A stretch of 64,000 bases of DNA. Source: Enterobacteriaceae bacterium RIT691. GTDB taxonomy: Bacteria; Pseudomonadota; Gammaproteobacteria; Enterobacterales; Enterobacteriaceae. Shown here one piece after another: positions 60,136 to 64,000 of the stretch. The DNA is taken from the NCBI GenBank assembly GCA_009668205.1, contig WJYM01000001.1, forward strand, positions 558,001-622,000. Direction: 5' to 3'. The notes beneath the pieces were generated by a model. The model did no database searches and was not told the DNA's origin. It saw nothing but the letters and a program-made list of their open reading frames with translations. The translations under genes and the position numbers were made by a program. Each line of letters starts with the position of its first letter. Within the stretch, counting starts at the first letter, position 1.

Positions 60136-62286
60136 TTAGCGTCGCTTGCGGCGAGCGGGTTTGCTTTTACTTTTGCTTGTTACTATACCTTCTGGCGCGT
60201 CGGGCTGCTCGATAGGAAACACCGGAAGCGCATTCAGTAACCGCGAGCCATAGTTTTTGGTCAGCAGGCGCTTATCATAAATAATCACCTCCCCCCAACA
60301 GCCGTGGCTACGAATCAAACGCCCTACCTGCTGGATAAGGTTAAAGGATGCCGCGGGCAGGCTTTGCACCTCGAAGGGGTAGCGATTGAGGCTTTTTAAC
60401 CATTCGCCTTCGGTTATCACCACCGGGCTGTCGATGGGCGGGAAAGCAATTTTATGGATATGCACCTGGCTTAGCAGTTCGCCTTTTAAATCGAGGCCTT
60501 CGGCAAAGGACTGCAGCCCGACCAGCACGCTGTGCTCGCCCCCCTCGACCCGTTTGCGGTGCAGCTCCACCAGCCGATAACGCGGCTGATCGCCTTGCAC
60601 CAGCAACATCAAACGCAAATCCATCACATGCTCGAGAAAACGCTGCATTGCCCTGCCGCTGGCAAACAGCACCAGCATCCCCAGATGCTTTTTGCTCTCG
60701 ACCTGCTGGCGGAAAAATGCCGCCATTTCGGCAATGTGCTGCTCTTCGTTCTCCATTAGCGGTTCGTAGCGCATTTTCGGGATAATAATTTTACCCTGCT
60801 CCACGTGGTTGAACGGCGAGTCGAGCGCCACAAAGCGATCGCCCGCTTTCTCTTTTAAGCCACTCATTTCCTGCAGGCGGGAGAAACTGTTCAGGCTTCT
60901 CAGCGTCGCCGAGGTGACGACGATATGCGGGATCCTGCGCCAAAGCAGCTTTTCCAGCTGATCGCTGACGCGGATCCCGACGCAGTGGAACCAGACGTGC
61001 GGCTGCCCGTCGCGCATATCCCGGGTGACCCATTTGCTGACGGGCGCACCGGACGCCTGCACCATTGAGGCCAGCCGCCACAGTTTGCTCTGCGATTCGA
61101 ACATCCCCAGCGCGCGGTTCATCTGCAGCAGGACCCGATGCAACCGCACGATATCGTGGGAGCCTGTTTTTTCGCTCAAATCATTCAGGAACAGTTCCGA
61201 CAGCCCGCGCAGCTTTTCCGTTGATTTCGCCAGACTCTGACAGTGCGCCATCACTTCGTCCGGCAGCGCCCCCATTTCGAAACGGTACTCCGCGTCCTGA
61301 GCCGCAGGCATATACAGATTGAGAATATTATTGAGCGAAACAATGTGTTCCTGAAGTTCGTCGCAATGTTCTTTCAGGCGTTCAGGGTTGGCCAGCGGTG
61401 GGAGCGTTTTTGGACGAAACTGCTCCATGCAGGTCGCCACCAGTTTGCTGAACAAATCGAGCTGCAGGCGGAACCACGGCGCGGTAATTTCAGCACTCAT
61501 CTCCAGCGCATCGCGGGCGACATCCGGCAGGTGATGGCCTTCGTCCAGCACCAGCAGCAGGTTTTTCGCCTCCGGCAGTACCGCTTCACTCTCCATTGCC
61601 GCCATCACCAGCGCATGGTTCGCCACCACCACTTCCGCTTCCTGAATTTCACGGCGGGCCACAAAGAACGGGCATTCGCGGTAATAGAAACAGTTGCGAT
61701 TCAGACAGCTGGCTTTGTCCGTGCTTAAACGGCTCCACAGCGCATCGTCAATGGCCTGATCGGTATGATCGCGCAGGCCGTCCCATTTGTAGCTGTCGAG
61801 ATCGGCTTTCAGCTTAGCGCAGCGCTTCTGCTCTTCTTTGCTATTGGGCGTCAGGTCGTCATCCAGAAACGCCAGCAAATCCTGCTGCGTCGTTTCAGAA
61901 CTGGAAAGCCCGGCGAGATTACGCGGGCAGACATAGCGTCCGCGCCCAAAGGCCGCCGTGAAACGCAGTTCAGGAATGATTTTTTTCAGCAGCGGTAAAT
62001 CTTTGCTGTAGATCTGATCCTGAAGGGCGACGTTGGCGGTGCTCACCACCAGCGTTTTTTGCTCTTCACGGGCAATGGCAATGCCGGGGATCAGATAGGA
62101 CAGGGTTTTACCGACGCCGGTCGGGGCTTCAATCGCCAGATGCCTGCCCTCTTCTCCGGCCAGCGTTTTTGCCACATCAGCAATCATCTGCCGCTGTGGT
62201 GCGCGGGGTATGAAGTCGGGGATCTGTTCCTGAAGCGCCTTATACCAGGACGCGATTTGCGCCTTCAGCGCGGCGGTAAGTGCCAT
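60136..62286 (-). CDS. dinG: ATP-dependent DNA helicase DinG (SOS-inducible)
   Basis: DinG is an XPD-like, 5'-3' helicase that unwinds R-loops and D-loops. The 716 residues match E. coli DinG: Walker A APTGVGKT near 55-62, four [4Fe-4S] cysteines (in GRYVCPRN and SCLNRNCFYYRECPFF), the LDEGHHL Walker B, and the C-terminal QVGRLIRSHGCWG motif VI. The ATG at 62286 opens MALTAALKAQI; the frame extends to 62373 without homology. A LexA-like box lies just upstream. Confidence 0.97.
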   Translation of the reverse strand: MALTAALKAQIASWYKALQEQIPDFIPRAPQRQMIADVAKTLAGEEGRHLAIEAPTGVGKTLSYLIPGIAIAREEQKTLVVSTANVALQDQIYSKDLPLLKKIIPELRFTAAFGRGRYVCPRNLAGLSSSETTQQDLLAFLDDDLTPNSKEEQKRCAKLKADLDSYKWDGLRDHTDQAIDDALWSRLSTDKASCLNRNCFYYRECPFFVARREIQEAEVVVANHALVMAAMESEAVLPEAKNLLLVLDEGHHLPDVARDALEMSAEITAPWFRLQLDLFSKLVATCMEQFRPKTLPPLANPERLKEHCDELQEHIVSLNNILNLYMPAAQDAEYRFEMGALPDEVMAHCQSLAKSTEKLRGLSELFLNDLSEKTGSHDIVRLHRVLLQMNRALGMFESQSKLWRLASMVQASGAPVSKWVTRDMRDGQPHVWFHCVGIRVSDQLEKLLWRRIPHIVVTSATLRSLNSFSRLQEMSGLKEKAGDRFVALDSPFNHVEQGKIIIPKMRYEPLMENEEQHIAEMAAFFRQQVESKKHLGMLVLFASGRAMQRFLEHVMDLRLMLLVQGDQPRYRLVELHRKRVEGGEHSVLVGLQSFAEGLDLKGELLSQVHIHKIAFPPIDSPVVITEGEWLKSLNRYPFEVQSLPAASFNLIQQVGRLIRSHGCWGEVIIYDKRLLTKNYGSRLLNALPVFPIEQPDAPEGIVTSKSKSKPARRKRR

Positions 62287-62299
62287 TGAGAAATTCCGG

Positions 62300-62320
62300 A
62301 TACTGTATAAACAGCCACTA
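62300..62320. promoter_or_regulatory. LexA (SOS) box upstream of dinG
   Basis: On the minus strand GTGGCTGTTTATACAGTATC resembles the LexA box of E. coli dinG (TTGGCTGTTTATACAGTA, from memory), with one changed base on the left arm. It starts about 14 bases before the ATG, as in E. coli. Confidence 0.8.
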
Positions 62321-62346
62321 TTTTGGCACTTTCCAGGCCTCGGGGC

Positions 62347-62373
62347 AAAAAAAATGGCCGCCGGAGCGACCAT
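62347..62373 (-). terminator. Terminator of rhlE
   Basis: On the minus strand ATGGTCGC-TCCG-GCGGCCAT (one G-T pair) is followed by eight T bases, ending rhlE just before the dinG promoter. Confidence 0.85.
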
Positions 62374-62388
62374 CTTTAATGTTGTGAC

Positions 62389-63819
62389 TTACTGTGCGGC
62401 AGCGGGCTTACGCGGACGACGACGACGCGGTGCAGCGCCTTCTCTGCGCGGCTGATCGCCCTCGGCACGACGTGCCTGACCACCTGCGGCAGGTTTATCG
62501 CTGCGACGCGCCTGACCATTGCCTGCCGGTTTGTCGCTGCGGCGTGCCTGACCATTACCTGCCGGTTTATCACTGCGGCGTGCCTGGCCACCGTCGTTAC
62601 GACGAGGCTGTCCCTGACCGCGACCACCGCCGCCGCCACGGCTCTGACGACCATTCTGGATCGGCTCAGCCTGGATTGACGGATCAACCTCATAACCTTC
62701 CAGCGCAATACGCGGGATCTCTTTTTTCAGCAGACGTTCGATGTCACGCAGCAGCTTGTGCTCATCGACGCAGACCAGCGACAGCGCTTCGCCAGTTGCT
62801 GCAGCACGCCCGGTACGGCCGATACGGTGAACGTAATCTTCCGGCACGTTTGGCAGCTCGTAGTTAACGACGTGCGGCAGTTCTTCAATGTCCAGACCGC
62901 GGGCCGCGATATCTGTCGCCACCAGCACGCGCAGATCGCCAGATTTGAATTCCGCCAGTGCACGGGTACGCGCGCCCTGGCTCTTGTTACCGTGGATAGC
63001 CGCGCTGCGGATACCGTCTTTATTCAGCTGTTCGGCCAGGTGGTTCGCGCCGTGTTTGGTACGAGTGAACACCAGGACCTGCTTCCAGTCACCTTCGCCG
63101 ATCATCTGCGACAGCAGTTCCCGCTTGCGTTTCTTATCAACGAAATGCACGTGCTGAGTGACCTGCTCAGAGGCGGTATTGCGGCGAGCCACTTCCACTT
63201 CCAGCGGGTTGTGCAGCAGCTTAGACGCCAGCGCTTTGATTTCGTCAGAGAAGGTTGCGGAGAACAGCAGGTTCTGGCGCTTCGCCGGCAGTTTTGCCAG
63301 CACGCGACGAATGTCGTGGATAAAGCCCATATCCAGCATGCGGTCCGCTTCGTCCAGCACCAGAATTTCGACTTTGTCGAGGCTGACGGCGTTCTGATGT
63401 TCCAGATCCAGCAGACGACCCGGGGTCGCCACCAGCACGTCCACACCGCTGCGCAGTTTCATCATCTGCGGGTTGATGCTGACACCGCCAAACACCACCA
63501 TTGAACGGATATTCAGGTACTTACTGTAATCGCGGACGTTTTCGCCAACCTGCGCTGCCAGCTCACGGGTTGGGGTCAGGATCAGCGCGCGCACCGGGCG
63601 ACGGCCCTTGGCATGCGGCTCTTTTTGAGCCAATTGCTGCAACAGTGGCAGGGTGAAACCTGCGGTTTTGCCGGTGCCGGTCTGGGCACTGGCCATCAGG
63701 TCACGGCCCTGCAGGACACAAGGTATCGCTTGTTGCTGGATAGGGGTTGGCTGCGTGTAACCCTGCTCTTCGACAGCGCGCAGGATCTCAGCATTCAGGC
63801 CAAGGGTTTCAAAAGACAT
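62389..63819 (-). CDS. rhlE: DEAD-box RNA helicase RhlE
   Basis: RhlE is a DEAD-box ATPase that remodels ribosomal RNA during large-subunit assembly. The 476 residues contain the Q motif ([11 protein letters not shown]), Walker [18 protein letters not shown] (DEAD), SATF, and the motif [10 protein letters not shown] in two RecA-like domains, then a long Arg/Gly/Gln-rich basic tail. The tail includes three tandem 12-residue repeats and ends [12 protein letters not shown]. It is about 20 residues longer than E. coli RhlE (454 aa) because of the repeated tail. GGAGTTGTT precedes the ATG. Confidence 0.96.
   Translation of the reverse strand: MSFETLGLNAEILRAVEEQGYTQPTPIQQQAIPCVLQGRDLMASAQTGTGKTAGFTLPLLQQLAQKEPHAKGRRPVRALILTPTRELAAQVGENVRDYSKYLNIRSMVVFGGVSINPQMMKLRSGVDVLVATPGRLLDLEHQNAVSLDKVEILVLDEADRMLDMGFIHDIRRVLAKLPAKRQNLLFSATFSDEIKALASKLLHNPLEVEVARRNTASEQVTQHVHFVDKKRKRELLSQMIGEGDWKQVLVFTRTKHGANHLAEQLNKDGIRSAAIHGNKSQGARTRALAEFKSGDLRVLVATDIAARGLDIEELPHVVNYELPNVPEDYVHRIGRTGRAAATGEALSLVCVDEHKLLRDIERLLKKEIPRIALEGYEVDPSIQAEPIQNGRQSRGGGGGRGQGQPRRNDGGQARRSDKPAGNGQARRSDKPAGNGQARRSDKPAAGGQARRAEGDQPRREGAAPRRRRPRKPAAAQ
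62474..62581 (-). repeat. Three tandem 36-base repeats encoding the RhlE tail
   Basis: Units 62474-62509, 62510-62545 and 62546-62581 each encode [12 protein letters not shown] or the [12 protein letters not shown] variant. They differ by a few bases. Copy number may vary between strains by slipped replication, altering the length of the basic RNA-binding tail. Confidence 0.9.
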
Positions 63820-64000
63820 AACAACTCCGAACCGCCCCGACCATGACAGGTATCGTTTTCAGGGTGATAGTGATAACGCAGTAAGACAAAAACGATAATG
63901 TCAGCAAGGGGCGGAGTGTAGCAGTTTTTGTGACACACCGCATAAAATATCCCTCATCAATTCATCAACGAAATAATTCTCCGCAATGCATGGACAAGGT
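63820..64000. other. Upstream region of rhlE, no gene seen
   Basis: This end stretch should hold the rhlE promoter and the start side of the next gene (in E. coli a divergent TetR-family regulator, cecR/ybiH). No complete coding frame is visible and I do not mark an operator. Confidence 0.4.

Overview
This window is chromosomal DNA from a member of the Enterobacteriaceae. Some 30 genes are recognisable from memory as close relatives of the Escherichia coli moeA-gsi-fsaA-pflF-ybiT-mntR-ompX-dps-glnHPQ-dinG-rhlE neighbourhood, in the same order but presented in reverse. REP-type palindromes, sigma-S, NtrC/sigma-54 and LexA signals of enteric type fit this. A class C beta-lactamase and extra sugar cassettes point to an Enterobacter/Lelliottia/Leclercia-like genus, but the species cannot be decided here.

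Layout. 1-3.5 kb: start of yliI, a small secreted protein, an ampC-type beta-lactamase without ampR, rimO. 3.6-8.3 kb: accessory alpha-glycoside cassette 1 (GPH symporter, GH31 hydrolase, divergent LacI regulator). 8.3-16.8 kb: glutathione importer gsiABCD with iaaA, then moeAB. 16.9-23.5 kb: fsaA, the glycyl radical pair pflE/pflF, ybiV, ybiU. 23.5-28.5 kb: accessory cassette 2 (LacI regulator, hexuronate-type MFS carrier, a second GH31). 28.7-32.3 kb: small unknown proteins, ybiT, ldtB. 32.4-44.8 kb: a block of accessory modules (beta-glucoside PTS IIC with 6-phospho-beta-glucosidase and GntR regulator; periplasmic sulfatase with its anaerobic maturase; aldo-keto reductase; an EmrAB-type tripartite pump). 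44.9-64 kb: the conserved backbone again, ybiR-mntR-mntS-opgE-ompX-rhtA-dps-glnHPQ-ybiO-rlmF, a flavin-reductase-like protein, two YbiJ/YhcN-type small proteins, ybiB-dinG and rhlE.

How the parts work together. Most accessory genes are self-contained catabolic units with their own regulators and recognisable operators. They sit where E. coli, as I recall it, carries other genes or none (yliEF, bssR, the ybiU-ybiT junction, the ldtB-ybiR junction). The most striking unexplained signal is a 12-base palindromic core, TTTCATTCGAAA or its complement TTTCGAATGAAA, found immediately upstream of pflE/pflF, ybiV and ybiU. A version stretched by two bases lies in the leader of the LacI gene next to them. 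This suggests a small local regulon joining an orphan glycyl radical enzyme, a HAD sugar phosphatase and a putative Fe(II) dioxygenase. I saw no CRISPR array, rRNA, tRNA, prophage or insertion sequence. No wholly new defence or biosynthetic system is evident.
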